Positions 1 through 12,903 of a stretch of 64,000 nucleotides of DNA are shown in pieces. Source of the DNA: Prosapia bicincta (Eukaryota; Arthropoda; Insecta; Hemiptera; Cercopidae); contig JBAIZL010000002.1 in NCBI GenBank assembly GCA_036971475.1, positions 353,213,582 to 353,277,581 of the forward strand. The letters run 5' to 3'. Each line of letters starts with the position of its first letter. The first letter of the stretch is position 1. The position numbers were made by a program, and so were the translations under genes. Below the pieces are notes generated by a model, which saw only the letters and a list, made by a program, of their open reading frames with translations, had not been told where the DNA came from and made no database searches.

Positions 1-996
1 AAAATTCCCGTAATGTCATCAGATTCAAGTTTAATCACTTAATCAACTCCGATAACGAACAAGTATAATCATCATTTGACATATAATGTACTGGGATTGT
101 ATATACTGGAAAGGTTTTTGATACATAATGCTGGTACTATAAGTAATCAACATCAATATATGTTTGCAAAGATTTAAAGTATGAGAAACATTGTAATTAA
201 ATTCCCGTAATGTCATCAGATTCAAGTTTTTCACTTAATCAAATCCGATAACGAACAAGTATAATCATCATTTGACATATAATGTACTGGGATTTTATAT
301 ACTGGAAAGATTTTGATACATAATGCTGGTACTATAAGTAGTCAACATCAATGTATGTTTATGCAAAAATTTAAAGTATGAGAAACATTGTAATTAAATT
401 CCCGTAATGTCATCAGATTCAAGTTTTATCACTTAATCAACTCCGATAACGAACAAGTATAATCATCATTTGACATATAATGTACTGGGATTTTATATTC
501 TGGAAAGATTTTTGATACATAATGCTGGTACTATAAGTAATCAACATCAATATATGTTTATGCAAAAATTTAAAGTATGAGAAACATTGTAATTAAATTC
601 CCGTAATGTCATCAGATTTAAGTTTTATCACTTAATCAAATCCGATAACGAACAAGTATAATCATCATTTGACATATAATGTACTGGGATTTTATATACT
701 GGAAAGATTTTGATACATAATGCTGGTACTATAAGTAATCAACATCAATGTATGTTTATGCAATAATTTAAAGTATGAGAAACATTGTAATTAAATTCCC
801 GTAATATCATCAGATTCAAGTTTTATCACTTAATCAACTCCGATAACGAACAAGTATAATCATCATTTGACTAATAATGTACTGGGATTTTATATTCTGG
901 AAAGATTTTTGATACATAATGCTGGTACGATAAGTAATCAATATCAATGTATGTTTATGCAAAAATTTAAAGTATGAGAAACATTGTAATTAAATT
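1..996 (+). repeat. Partial A-B-C-D-E cassette at the window start
   Basis: Five monomers start at 7, 204, 401, 600 and 798, with lengths of 197, 197, 199, 198 and 199 bp. They match types A, B, C, D and E of the 6-monomer cassette seen complete at 6360, 7748, 10525 and 13301. The F monomer that should precede them lies outside the window. The D copy has a private ATTTAAG and the E copy has TTGACTAATAATG and GTACGATAAG. Confidence 0.85.
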
Positions 997-2186
997 CCCG
1001 TAATGTCATCAGATTCCAGTTTTATCACTTAATCAAATCCGATAACGATCAAGTATAATCATCATTTGACATATAAAGTACTGGGGTTTTATATACTGGA
1101 TAGTTTTTTGATACATAATGCTGGTTCTATAAGTAATCAACATCAATGCATGTTTATTCAAAAATTTAAAGTATGAGAAATATTGTAATAAAATTCCCGT
1201 AATGTCATCAGATTCAAGTTTAATCACTTAATCAACTCCGATAACGAACAAGTATAATCATCATTTGACATATAATGTACTGGGATTTTATATACTGGAA
1301 AGGTTTTTGATACATAATGCTGGTACTATAAGTAATCAACATCAATATATGTTTGCAAAGATTTAAAGTATGAGAAACATTGTAATTAAATTCCCGTAAT
1401 GTCATCAGATTCAAGTTTTTCACTTAATCAAATCCGATAACGAACAAGTATAATCATCTTTTGACATATAATGTACTGGGATTTTATATACTGGAAAGAT
1501 TTTGATACATAATGCTGGTACTATAAGTAATCAACATCAATGTATGTTTATGCAAAAATTTAAAGTATGAGAAACATTGTAATTAAATTCCCGTAATGTC
1601 ATCAGATTCAAGTTTTATCACTTAATCAACTCCGATAACGAACAAGTATAATCATCATTTGACATATAATGTACTGGGATTTTATATTCTGGAAAGATTT
1701 TTGATACATAATGCTGGTACTATAAGTAATCAATATCAATGTATGTTTATGCAAAAATTTAAAGTATGAGAAACATTGTAATTAAATTCCCGTAATGTCA
1801 TCAGATTCAAGTTTTATCACTCAATCAACTCCGATAACGAACAAGTATAATCATCATTTGACATATAATGTACTGGGATTTTATATACTGGAAAGGTTTT
1901 TGATACATAATGCTGGTACTATAAGTAATCAACATCAATATATGTTTATGCAAAAATTTAAAGTATGAGAAACATTGTAATTAAATTCCCGTAATGTCAT
2001 CAGATTCAAGTTTTATCACTTAATCAAATCCGATAACGAACAAGTATCATCATCATTTGACATATAATGTACTGGGATTTTATATACTGGAAAGATTTTT
2101 GATACATAATGCTGGTACTATAAGTAATCAACATCAATGTATGTTTATGCAAAAATTTAAAGTATGAGAAACATTGTAATAAAATT
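997..2186 (+). repeat. F-A-B-C-G-H cassette, 6 monomers (1190 bp)
   Basis: This begins with an F monomer at 997 (ATTCCAG, CGATCAAG, ATAAAGTACTGGGG, CTGGTTCTA) and ends with an H monomer at 1988-2186 that carries GTATCATCATC and finishes GTAATAAAATTCCC. The same order with the same 1190-bp length recurs at 11714-12903 and 14490-15679. Its last monomer is also the first monomer of the 11-mer that follows. Confidence 0.85.
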
Positions 2187-4173
2187 CCCGTAATGTCATC
2201 AGATTCAAGTTTTATCACTTAATCAACTCCGATAACGAACATGTATAATCATCATTTGACATATAATGTACTGGGATTTTTTATACTGGAAAGGTTTTTG
2301 ATACATAATGCTGGTACTATAAGTAATCAACATCAATATATGTTTATGCAAAAATTTAAAGTATGAGAAACATTGTAATTAAATTCCCGTAATGTCATCA
2401 GATTCAAGTTTTATCACTTAATCAAATCCGATAACGAACAAGTATAATCATCATTTGACATATAATGTACTGGGATTTTATATACTGGAAAGATTTTGAT
2501 ACATAATGCTGGTACTATAAGTAATCAACATCAATGTATGTTTATGCAAAAATTTAAAGTATGAGAAACATTGTAATTAAATTCCCGTAATATCATCAGA
2601 TTCAAGTTTTATCACTTAATCAACTCCGATAACGAACAAGTATAATCATCATTTGACATATAATGTACTGGGATTTTATATTCTGGAAAGATTTTTGATA
2701 CATAATGCTGGTACTATAAGTAATCAATATCAATGTATGTTTATGCAAAAATTTAAAGTATGAGAAACATTGTAATTAAATTCCCGTAATGTCATCAGAT
2801 TCAAGTTTAATCACTTAATCAACTCCGATAACGAACAAGTATAATCATCATTTGACATATAATGTACTGGGATTGTATATACTGGAAAGGTTTTTGATAC
2901 ATAATGCTGGTACTATAAGTAATCAACATCAATATATGTTTATGCAAAGATTTAAAGTATGAGAAACATTGTAATTAAATTCCCGTAATGTCATCAGATT
3001 CAAGTTTTATCACTTAATCAAATCCGATAACGAACAAGTATAATCATCATTTGACATATAATGTACTGGGATTTTATATACTGGAAAGGTTTTGATACAT
3101 AATGCTGGTACTATAAGTAATCAACATCAATGTATGTTTATGCAAAAATTTAAAGTATGAGAAACATTGTAATTAAATTCCCGTAATGTCATCAGATTCA
3201 AGTTTTATCACTTAATCAACTCCGATAACGAACAAGTATAATCATCATTTGACATATAATGTACTGGGATTTTATATTCTGGAAAGATTTTTGATACATA
3301 ATGCTGGTACTATAAGTAATCAATATCAATGTATGTTTATGCAAAAATTTAAAGTATGAGAAACATTGTAATTAAATTCCCGTAATGTCATCAGATTCAA
3401 GTTTTATCACTCAATCAAATCCGATAACGAACAAGTATAATCATCATTTGACATATAAAGTACTGGGATTTTATATACTGGAAAGATTTTTGATACATAA
3501 TGCTGGTACTAAAAGTAATCAACATCAATGTATGTTTAAGCAAAAATTTAAAGTATGAGAAACATTGTAATAAAATTCCCGTAATGTCATCAGATTCAAG
3601 TTTTATCACTTAATCAACTCCGATAACGAACAAGTATAATCATCATTTGACATATAATGTACTGGGATTTTTTATACTGGAAAGGTTTTTGATACATAAT
3701 GCTGGTACTATAAGTAATCAACATCAATATATGTTTATGCAAAAATTTAAAGTATGAGAAACATTGTAATTAAATTCCCGTAATGTCATCAGATTCAAGT
3801 TTTATCACTTAATCAAATCCGATAACGAACAAGTATAATCATCATTTGACATATAATGTACTGGGATTTTATATACTGGAAAGATTTTGATACATAATGC
3901 TGGTACTATAAGTAATCAACATCAATGTATGTTTATGCAAAAATTTAAAGTATGAGAAACATTGTAATTAAATTCCCGTAATATCATCAGATTCAAGTTT
4001 TATCACTTAATCAACTCCGATAACGAACAAGTATAATCATCATTTGACATATAATGTACTGGGATTTTATATTCTGGAAAGGTTTTTGATACATAATGCT
4101 GGTACTATAAGTAATCAACATCAATATATGTTTATGCAAAAATTTAAAGTATGAGAAACATTGTAATTAAATT
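1988..4173 (+). repeat. 11-monomer HOR, copy 1 (2186 bp)
   Basis: The monomer order is H-I-D-E-A-J-C-K-I-D-E. Diagnostic variants include GTATCATCATC in H, GAACATGTATAATC in the first I, GATTGTATATACTGG in A, AAAGGTTTTGATAC in J, and CTAAAAGTAATC with TTTAAGCAAAA in K. The next 2186 bp repeat this order with the same private variants. The last monomer of this copy is a hybrid: its start is type E (TAATATCATC) but its end is type G (AAAGGTTTTTG, CAATATATG). Confidence 0.9.
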
Positions 4174-6359
4174 CCCGTAATGTCATCAGATTCAAGTTTT
4201 ATCACTTAATCAAATCCGATAACGAACAAGTATCATCATCATTTGACATATAATGTACTGGGATTTTATATACTGGAAAGATTTTTGATACATAATGCTG
4301 GTACTATAAGTAATCAACATCAATGTATGTTTATGCAAAAATTTAAAGTATGAGAAACATTGTAATAAAATTCCCGTAATGTCATCAGATTCAAGTTTTA
4401 TCACTTAATCAACTCCGATAACGAACATGTATAATCATCATTTGACATATAATGTACTGGGATTTTTTATACTGGAAAGGTTTTTGATACATAATGCTGG
4501 TACTATAAGTAATCAACATCAATATATGTTTATGCAAAAATTTAAAGTATGAGAAACATTGTAATTAAATTCCCGTAATGTCATCAGATTCAAGTTTTAT
4601 CACTTAATCAAATCCGATAACGAACAAGTATAATCATCATTTGACATATAATGTACTGGGATTTTATATACTGGAAAGATTTTGATACATAATGCTGGTA
4701 CTATAAGTAATCAACATCAATGTATGTTTATGCAAAAATTTAAAGTATGAGAAACATTGTAATTAAATTCCCGTAATATCATCAGATTCAAGTTTTATCA
4801 CTTAATCAACTCCGATAACGAACAAGTATAATCATCATTTGACATATAATGTACTAGGATTTTATATTCTGGAAAGATTTTTGATACATAATGCTGGTAC
4901 TATAAGTAATCAATATCAATGTATGTTTATGCAAAAATTTAAAGTATGAGAAACATTGTAATTAAATTCCCGTAATGTCATCAGATTCAAGTTTAATCAC
5001 TTAATCAACTCCGATAACGAACAAGTATAATCATCATTTGACATATAATGTACTGGGATTGTATATACTGGAAAGGTTTTTGATACATAATGCTGGTACT
5101 ATAAGTAATCAACATCAATATATGTTTATGCAAAGATTTAAAGTATGAGAAACATTGTAATTAAATTCCCGTAATGTCATCAGATTCAAGTTTTATCACT
5201 TAATCAAATCCGATAACGAACAAGTATAATCATCATTTGACATATAATGTACTGGGATTTTATATACTGGAAAGGTTTTGATACATAATGCTGGTACTAT
5301 AAGTAATCAACATCAATGTATGTTTATGCAAAAATTTAAAGTATGAGAAACATTGTAATTAAATTCCCGTAATGTCATCAGATTCAAGTTTTATCACTTA
5401 ATCAACTCCGATAACGAACAAGTATAATCATCATTTGACATATAATGTACTGGGATTTTATATTCTGGAAAGATTTTTGATACATAATGCTGGTACTATA
5501 AGTAATCAATATCAATGTATGTTTATGCAAAAATTTAAAGTATGAGAAACATTGTAATTAAATTCCCGTAATGTCATCAGATTCAAGTTTTATCACTCAA
5601 TCAAATCCGATAACGAACAAGTATAATCATCATTTGACATATAATGTACTGGGATTTTATATACTGGAAAGATTTTTGATACATAATGCTGGTACTAAAA
5701 GTAATCAACATCAATGTATGTTTAAGCAAAAATTTAAAGTATGAGAAACATTGTAATAAAATTCCCGTAATGTCATCAGATTCAAGTTTTATCACTTAAT
5801 CAACTCCGATAACGAACAAGTATAATCATCATTTGACATATAATGTACTGGGATTTTTTATACTGGAAAGGTTTTTGATACATAATGCTGGTACTATAAG
5901 TAATCAACATCAATATATGTTTATGCAAAAATTTAAAGTATGAGAAACATTGTAATTAAATTCCCGTAATGTCATCAGATTCAAGTTTTATCACTTAATC
6001 AAATCCGATAACGAACAAGTATAATCATCATTTGACATATAATGTACTGGGATTTTATATACTGGAAAGATTTTGATACATAATGCTGGTACTATAAGTA
6101 ATCAACATCAATGTATGTTTATACAAAAATTTAAAGTATGAGAAACATTGTAATTAAATTCCCGTAATATCATCAGATTCAAGTTTTATCACTTAATCAA
6201 CTCCGATAACGAACAAGTATAATCATCATTTGACATATAATGTACTGGGATTTTATATTCTGGAAAGATTTTTGATACATAATGCTGGTACTATAAGTAA
6301 TCAATATCAATGTATGTTTATGCAAAAATTTAAAGTATGAGAAACATTGTAATTAAATT
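4174..6359 (+). repeat. 11-monomer HOR, copy 2 (2186 bp)
   Basis: This repeats copy 1 at an offset of exactly 2186 bp, including the private GAACATGTATAATC and TTTAAGCAAAA variants. It differs at a few sites, for example GTACTAGG in the E monomer near 4855, TATAATG rather than TATAAAG in K near 5642, and TTTATACAAAA near 6120. It ends in an ordinary E monomer, not the E/G hybrid of copy 1. Such low divergence implies a recent tandem duplication. Confidence 0.9.
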
Positions 6360-7548
6360 CCCGTAATGTCATCAGATTCAAGTTTTATCACTTAATCAAA
6401 TCCGATAACGAACAAGTATAATCATCATTTGACATATAAAGTACTGGGATTTTATATACTGGATAGTTTTTTGATACATAATGCTGGTTCTATAAGTAAT
6501 CAACATCAATGCATGTTTATGCAAAAATTTAAAGTATGAGAAATATTGTAATAAAATTCCCGTAATGTCATCAGATTCAAGTTTAATCACTTAATCAACT
6601 CCGATAACGAACAAGTATAATCATCATTTGACATATAATGTACTGGGATTTTATATACTGGAAAGGGTTTTGATACATAATGCTGGCACTATAAGTAATC
6701 AACATCAATATATGTTTGCAAAGATTTAAAGTATGAGAAACATTGTAATTAAATTCCCGTAATGTCATCAGATTCAAGTTTTTCACTTAATCAAATCCGA
6801 TAACGAACAAGTATAATCATCATTTGACATATAATGTACTGGGATTTTATATACTGGAAAGATTTTGATACATAATGCTGGTACTATAAGTAGTCAACAT
6901 CAATGTATGTTTATGCAAAAATTTAAAGTATGAGAAACATTGTAATTAAATTCCCGTAATGTCATCAGATTCAAGTTTTATCACTTAATCAACTCCGATA
7001 ACGAACAAGTATAATCATCATTTGACATATAATGTACTGGGATTTTATATTCTGGAAAGATTTTTGATACATAATGCTGGTACTATAAGTAATCAACATC
7101 AATATATGTTTATGCAAAAATTTAAAGTATGAGAAACATTGTAATTAAATTCCCGTAATGTCATCAGATTCAAGATTTATCACTTAATCAAATCCGATAA
7201 CGAACAAGTATAATCATCATTTGACATATAATGTACTGGGATTTTATATACTGGAAAGATTTTGATACATAATGCTGGTACTATAAGTAATCAACATCAA
7301 TGTATGTTTATGCAATAATTTAAAGTATGAGAAACATTGTAATTAAATTCCCGTAATATCATCAGATTCAAGTTTTATCACTTAATCAACTCCGATAACG
7401 AACAAGTATAATCATCATTTGACTAATAATGTACTGGGATTTTATATTCTGGAAAGATTTTTGATACATAATGCTGGTACGATAAGTAATCAATATCAAT
7501 GTATGTTTATGCAAAAATTTAAAGTATGAGAAACATTGTAATTAAATT
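6161..7548 (+). repeat. 7-monomer HOR, copy 1 (1388 bp), E-F-A-B-C-D-E
   Basis: The E monomer at 6161 is followed by the full F-A-B-C-D-E cassette (6360-7548, 1189 bp). The A monomer has AAAGGGTTTTG and CTGGCACTA, which are shared only with the next copy 1388 bp downstream. A private substitution, CAAGATTTATC near 7173 in D, is not shared with copy 2. The block overlaps the last monomer of the preceding 11-mer. Confidence 0.88.
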
Positions 7549-8936
7549 CCCGTAATATCATCAGATTCAAGTTTTATCACTTAATCAACTCCGATAACGA
7601 ACAAGTATAATCATCATTTGACATATAATGTACTGGGATTTTATATTCTGGAAAGATTTTTGATACATAATGCTGGTACTATAAGTAATCAATATCAATG
7701 TATGTTTATGCAAAAATTTAAAGTATGAGAAACATTGTAATTAAATTCCCGTAATGTCATCAGATTCAAGTTTTATCACTTAATCAAATCCGATAACGAA
7801 CAAGTATAATCATCATTTGACATATAAAGTACTGGGATTTTATATACTGGATAGTTTTTTGATACATAATGCTGGTTCTATAAGTAATCAACATCAATGC
7901 ATGTTTATGCAAAAATTTAAAGTATGAGAAATATTGTAATAAAATTCCCGTAATGTCATCAGATTCAAGTTTAATCACTTAATCAACTCCGATAACGAAC
8001 AAGTATAATCATCATTTGACATATAATGTACTGGGATTTTATATACTGGAAAGGGTTTTGATACATAATGCTGGCACTATAAGTAATCAACATCAATATA
8101 TGTTTGCAAAGATTTAAAGTATGAGAAACATTGTAATTAAATTCCCGTAATGTCATCAGATTCAAGTTTTTCACTTAATCAAATCCGATAACGAACAAGT
8201 ATAATCATCATTTGACATATAATGTACTGGGATTTTATATACTGGAAAGATTTTGATACATAATGCTGGTACTATAAGTAGTCAACATCAATGTATGTTT
8301 ATGCAAAAATTTAAAGTATGAGAAACATTGTAATTAAATTCCCGTAATGTCATCAGATTCAAGTTTTATCACTTAATCAACTCCGATAACGAACAAGTAT
8401 AATCATCATTTGACATATAATGTACTGGGATTTTATATTCTGGAAAGATTTTTGATACATAATGCTGGTACTATAAGTAATCAACATCAATATATGTTTA
8501 TGCAAAAATTTAAAGTATGAGAAACATTGTAATTAAATTCCCGTAATGTCATCAGATTCAAGTTTTATCACTTAATCAAATCCGATAACGAACAAGTATA
8601 ATCATCATTTGACATATAATGTACTGGGATTTTATATACTGGAAAGATTTTGATACATAATGCTGGTACTATAAGTAATCAACATCAATGTATGTTTATG
8701 CAATAATTTAAAGTATGAGAAACATTGTAATTAAATTCCCGTAATATCATCAGATTCAAGTTTTATCACTTAATCAACTCCGATAACGAACAAGTATAAT
8801 CATCATTTGACTAATAATGTACTGGGATTTTATATTCTGGAAAGATTTTTGATACATAATGCTGGTACGATAAGTAATCAATATCAATGTATGTTTATGC
8901 AAAAATTTAAAGTATGAGAAACATTGTAATTAAATT
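7549..8936 (+). repeat. 7-monomer HOR, copy 2 (1388 bp)
   Basis: This has the same seven monomer types, order and indels as the preceding block, at an offset of 1388 bp. AAAGGGTTTTG and CTGGCACTA recur near 8052 and 8073. After this copy the order switches to an I monomer instead of another E-F, which marks the edge of the duplication. Confidence 0.88.
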
Positions 8937-10524
8937 CCCGTAATGTCATCAGATTCAAGTTTTATCACTTAATCAACTCCGATAACGAACAAGTATAATC
9001 ATCATTTGACATATAATGTACTGGGATTTTTTATACTGGAAAGGTTTTTGATACATAATGCTGGTACTATAAGTAATCAACATCAATATATGTTTATGCA
9101 AAAATTTAAAGTATGAGAAACATTGTAATTAAATTCCCGTAATGTCATCAGATTCAAGTTTTATCACTTAATCAAATCCGATAACGAACAAGTATAATCA
9201 TCATTTGACATATAATGTACTGGGATTTTATATACTGGAAAGATTTTGATACATAATGCTGGTACTATAAGTAATCAACATCAATGTATGTTTATGCAAA
9301 AATTTAAAGTATGAGAAACATTGTAATTAAATTCCCGTAATATCATCAGATTCAAGTTTTATCACTTAATCAACTCCGATAACGAACAAGTATAATCATC
9401 ATTTGACATATAATGTACTGGGATTTTATATTCTGGAAAGATTTTTGATACATAATGCTGGTACTATAAGTAATCAATATCAATGTATGTTTATGCAAAA
9501 ATTTAAAGTATGAGAAACATTGTAATTAAATTCCCGTAATGTCATCAGATTCAAGTTTAATCACTTAATCAACTCCGATAACGAACAAGTATAATCATCA
9601 TTTGACATATAATGTACTGGGATTGTATATACTGGAAAGGTTTTTGATACATAATGCTGGTACTATAAGTAATCAACATCAATATATGTTTATGCAAAGA
9701 TTTAAAGTATGAGAAACATTGTAATTAAATTCCCGTAATGTCATCAGATTCAAGTTTTATCACTTAACCAAATCCGATAACGAACAAGTATAATCATCAT
9801 TTGACATATAATGTACTGGGATTTTATATACTGGAAAGGTTTTGATACATAATGCTGGTACTATAAGTAATCAACATCAATGTATGTTTATGCAAAAATT
9901 TAAAGTATGAGAAACATTGTAATTAAATTCCCGTAATGTCATCAGATTCAAGTTTTATCACTTAATCAACTCCGATAACGAACAAGTATAATCATCATTT
10001 GACATATAATGTACTGGGATTTTATATACTGGAAAGATTTTGATACATAATGCTGGTACTATAAGTAATCAACATCAATGTATGTTTATGCAAAAATTTA
10101 AAGTATGAGAAACATTGTAATTAAATTCCCGTAATGTCATCAGATTCAAGTTTTATCACTTAATCAAATCCGATAACGAACAAGTATAATCATCATTTGA
10201 CATATAATGTACTGGGATTTTATATACTGGAAAGATTTTGATACATAATGCTGGTACTATAAGTAATCAACATCAATGTATGTTTATGCAAAAATTTAAA
10301 GTATGAGAAACATTGTAATTAAATTCCCGTAATATCATCAGATTCAAGTTTTATCACTTAATCAACTCCGATAACGAACAAGTATAATCATCATTTGACA
10401 TATAATGTACTGGGATTTTATATTCTGGAAAGATTTTTGATACATAATGCTGGTACTATAAGTAATCAATATCAATGTATGTTTATGCAAAAATTTAAAG
10501 TATGAGAAACATTGTAATTAAATT
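8937..10524 (+). repeat. 8-monomer linking segment I-D-E-A-J-(C/D)-D-E
   Basis: Eight monomers (1588 bp) match part of the 11-mer order, starting at an I monomer with GATTTTTTATACTGG. The sixth unit begins like C (AACTCC) but ends like D (TATATACTGG, GATTTTGATAC, CAATGTATG), so it is a hybrid. The C-K-I segment expected from the 11-mer is missing at that point, consistent with a deletion by exchange inside the hybrid monomer. Confidence 0.78.
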
Positions 10525-12903
10525 CCCGTAATGTCATCAGATTCAAGTTTTATCACTTAATCAAATCCGATAACGAACAAGTATAATCATCATTTGACAT
10601 ATAAAGTACTGGGATTTTATATACTGGATAGTTTTTTGATACATAATGCTGGTTCTATAAGTAATCAACATCAATGCATGTTTATGCAAAAATTTAAAGT
10701 ATGAGAAATATTGTAATAAAATTCCCGTAATGTCATCAGATTCAAGTTTAATCACTTAATCAACTCCGATAACGAACAAGTATAATCATCATTTGACATA
10801 TAATGTACTGGGATTTTATATACTGGAAAGGTTTTTGATACATAATGCTTTCACTATAAGTAATCAACATCAATATATGTTTGCAAAGATTTAAAGTATG
10901 AGAAACATTGTAATTAAATTCCCGTAATGTCATCAGATTCAAGTTTTTCACTTAATCAAATCCGATAACGAACAAGTATAATCATCATTTGACATATAAT
11001 GTACTGGGATTTTATATACTGGAAAGATTTTGATACATAATGCTGGTACTATAAGTAGTCAACATCAATGTATGTTTATGCAAAAATTTAAAGTATGAGA
11101 AACATTGTAATTAAATTCCCGTAATGTCATCAGATTCAAGTTTTATCACTTAATCAACTCCGATAACGAACAAGTATAATCATTATTTGACATATAATGT
11201 ACTGGGATTTTATATTCTGGAAAGATTTTTGATACATAATGCTGGTACTATAAGTAATCAACATCAATATATGTTTATGCAAAAATTTAAAGTATGAGAA
11301 ACATTGTAATTAAATTCCCGTAATGTCATCAGATTCAAGTTTTATCACTTAATCAAATCCGATAACGAACAAGTATAATCATCATTTGACATATAATGTA
11401 CTGGGATTTTATATACTGGAAAGATTTTGATACATAATGCTGGTACTATAAGTAATCAACATCAATGTATGTTTATGCAATAATTTAAAGTATGAGAAAC
11501 ATTGTAATTAAATTCCCGTAATGTCATCAGATTCAAGTTTTATCACTTAATCAACTCCGATAACGAACAAGTATAATCATCATTTGACTAATAATGTACT
11601 GGGATTTTATATTCTGGAAAGATTTTTGATACATAATGCTGGTACGATAAGTAATCAATATCAATGTATGTTTATGCAAAAATTTAAAGTATGAGAAACA
11701 TTGTAATTAAATTCCCGTAATGTCATCAGATTCCAGTTTTATCACTTAATCAAATCCGATAACGATCAAGTATAATCATCATTTGACATATAAAGTACTG
11801 GGGTTTTATATACTGGATAGTTTTTTGATACATAATGCTGGTTCTATAAGTAATCAACATCAATGCATGTTTATGCAAAAATTTAAAGTATGAGAAATAT
11901 TGTAATAAAATTCCCGTAATGTCATCAGATTCAAGTTTAATCACTTAATCAACTCCGATAACGAACAAGTATAATCATCATTTGACATATAATGTACTGG
12001 GATTTTATATACTGGAAAGGTTTTTGATACATAATGCTGGTACTATAAGTAATCAACATCAATATATGTTTGCAAAGATTTAAAGTATGAGAAACATTGT
12101 AATTAAATTCCCGTAATGTCATCAGATTCAAGTTTTTCACTTAATCAAATCCGATAACGAACAAGTATAATCATCATTTGATATATAATGTACTGGGATT
12201 TTATATACTGGAAAGATTTTGATACATAATGCTGGTACTATAAGTAATCAACATCAATGTATGTTTATGCAAAAATTTAAAGTATGAGAAACATTGTAAT
12301 TAAATTCCCGTAATGTCATCAGATTCAAGTTTTACCACTTAATCAACTCCGATAACGAACAAGTATAATCATCATTTGACATATAATGTACTGGGATTTT
12401 ATATTCTGGAAAGATTTTTGATACATAATGCTGGTACTATAAGTAATCAATATCAATGTATGTTTATGCAAAAATTTAAAGTATGAGAAACATTGTAATT
12501 AAATTCCCGTAATGTCATCAGATTCAAGTTTTATCACTCAATCAACTCCGATAACGAACAAGTATAATCATCATTTGACATATAATGTACTGGGATTTTA
12601 TATACTGGAAAGGTTTTTGATACATAATGCTGGTACTATAAGTAATCAACATCAATATATGTTTATGCAAAAATTTAAAGTATGAGAAACATTGTAATTA
12701 AATTCCCGTAATGTCATCAGATTCAAGTTTTATCACTTAATCAAATCCGATAACGAACAAGTATAATCATCATTTGACATATAATGTACTGGGATTTTAT
12801 ATACTGGAAAGATTTTTGATACATAATGCTGGTACTATAAGTAATCAACATCAATGTATGTTTATGCAAAAATTTAAAGTATGAGAAACATTGTAATAAA
12901 ATT
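10128..12903 (+). repeat. 14-monomer HOR, copy 1 (2776 bp)
   Basis: The order is D-E-F-A-B-C-D-E-F-A-B-C-G-H, so it joins the two 6-monomer cassettes (F-A-B-C-D-E at 10525-11713, F-A-B-C-G-H at 11714-12903). Private markers are ATGCTTTCACTATAAG near 10845, TAATCATTATTTG near 11178, TTTGATATATAATG near 12177 and TTTTACCACTT near 12331. All recur 2776 bp later. Confidence 0.9.

Noticed and set aside
1..20. CENP-B box at the CCCG motif
   Set aside because: The reverse-complement CENP-B box needs CCCG, then a T and CGAA at set distances. Here only CCCG matches in the common monomer.
66..82. Bacterial promoter from TTGACA and TATAAT in each monomer
   Set aside because: The two hexamers almost touch in TTGACATATAATG instead of being about 17 bp apart, and no gene follows. 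The same string occurs in every copy.
89..101. TATA box (TTTTATATA) driving satellite transcripts
   Set aside because: Such strings are expected by chance in sequence this AT-rich, and nothing downstream suggests a transcription unit. RNA data would be needed.
2180..2190. Polyadenylation signal AATAAA in GTAATAAAATTCCC monomers
   Set aside because: It comes from a single T-to-A variant of the monomer, with no gene upstream.
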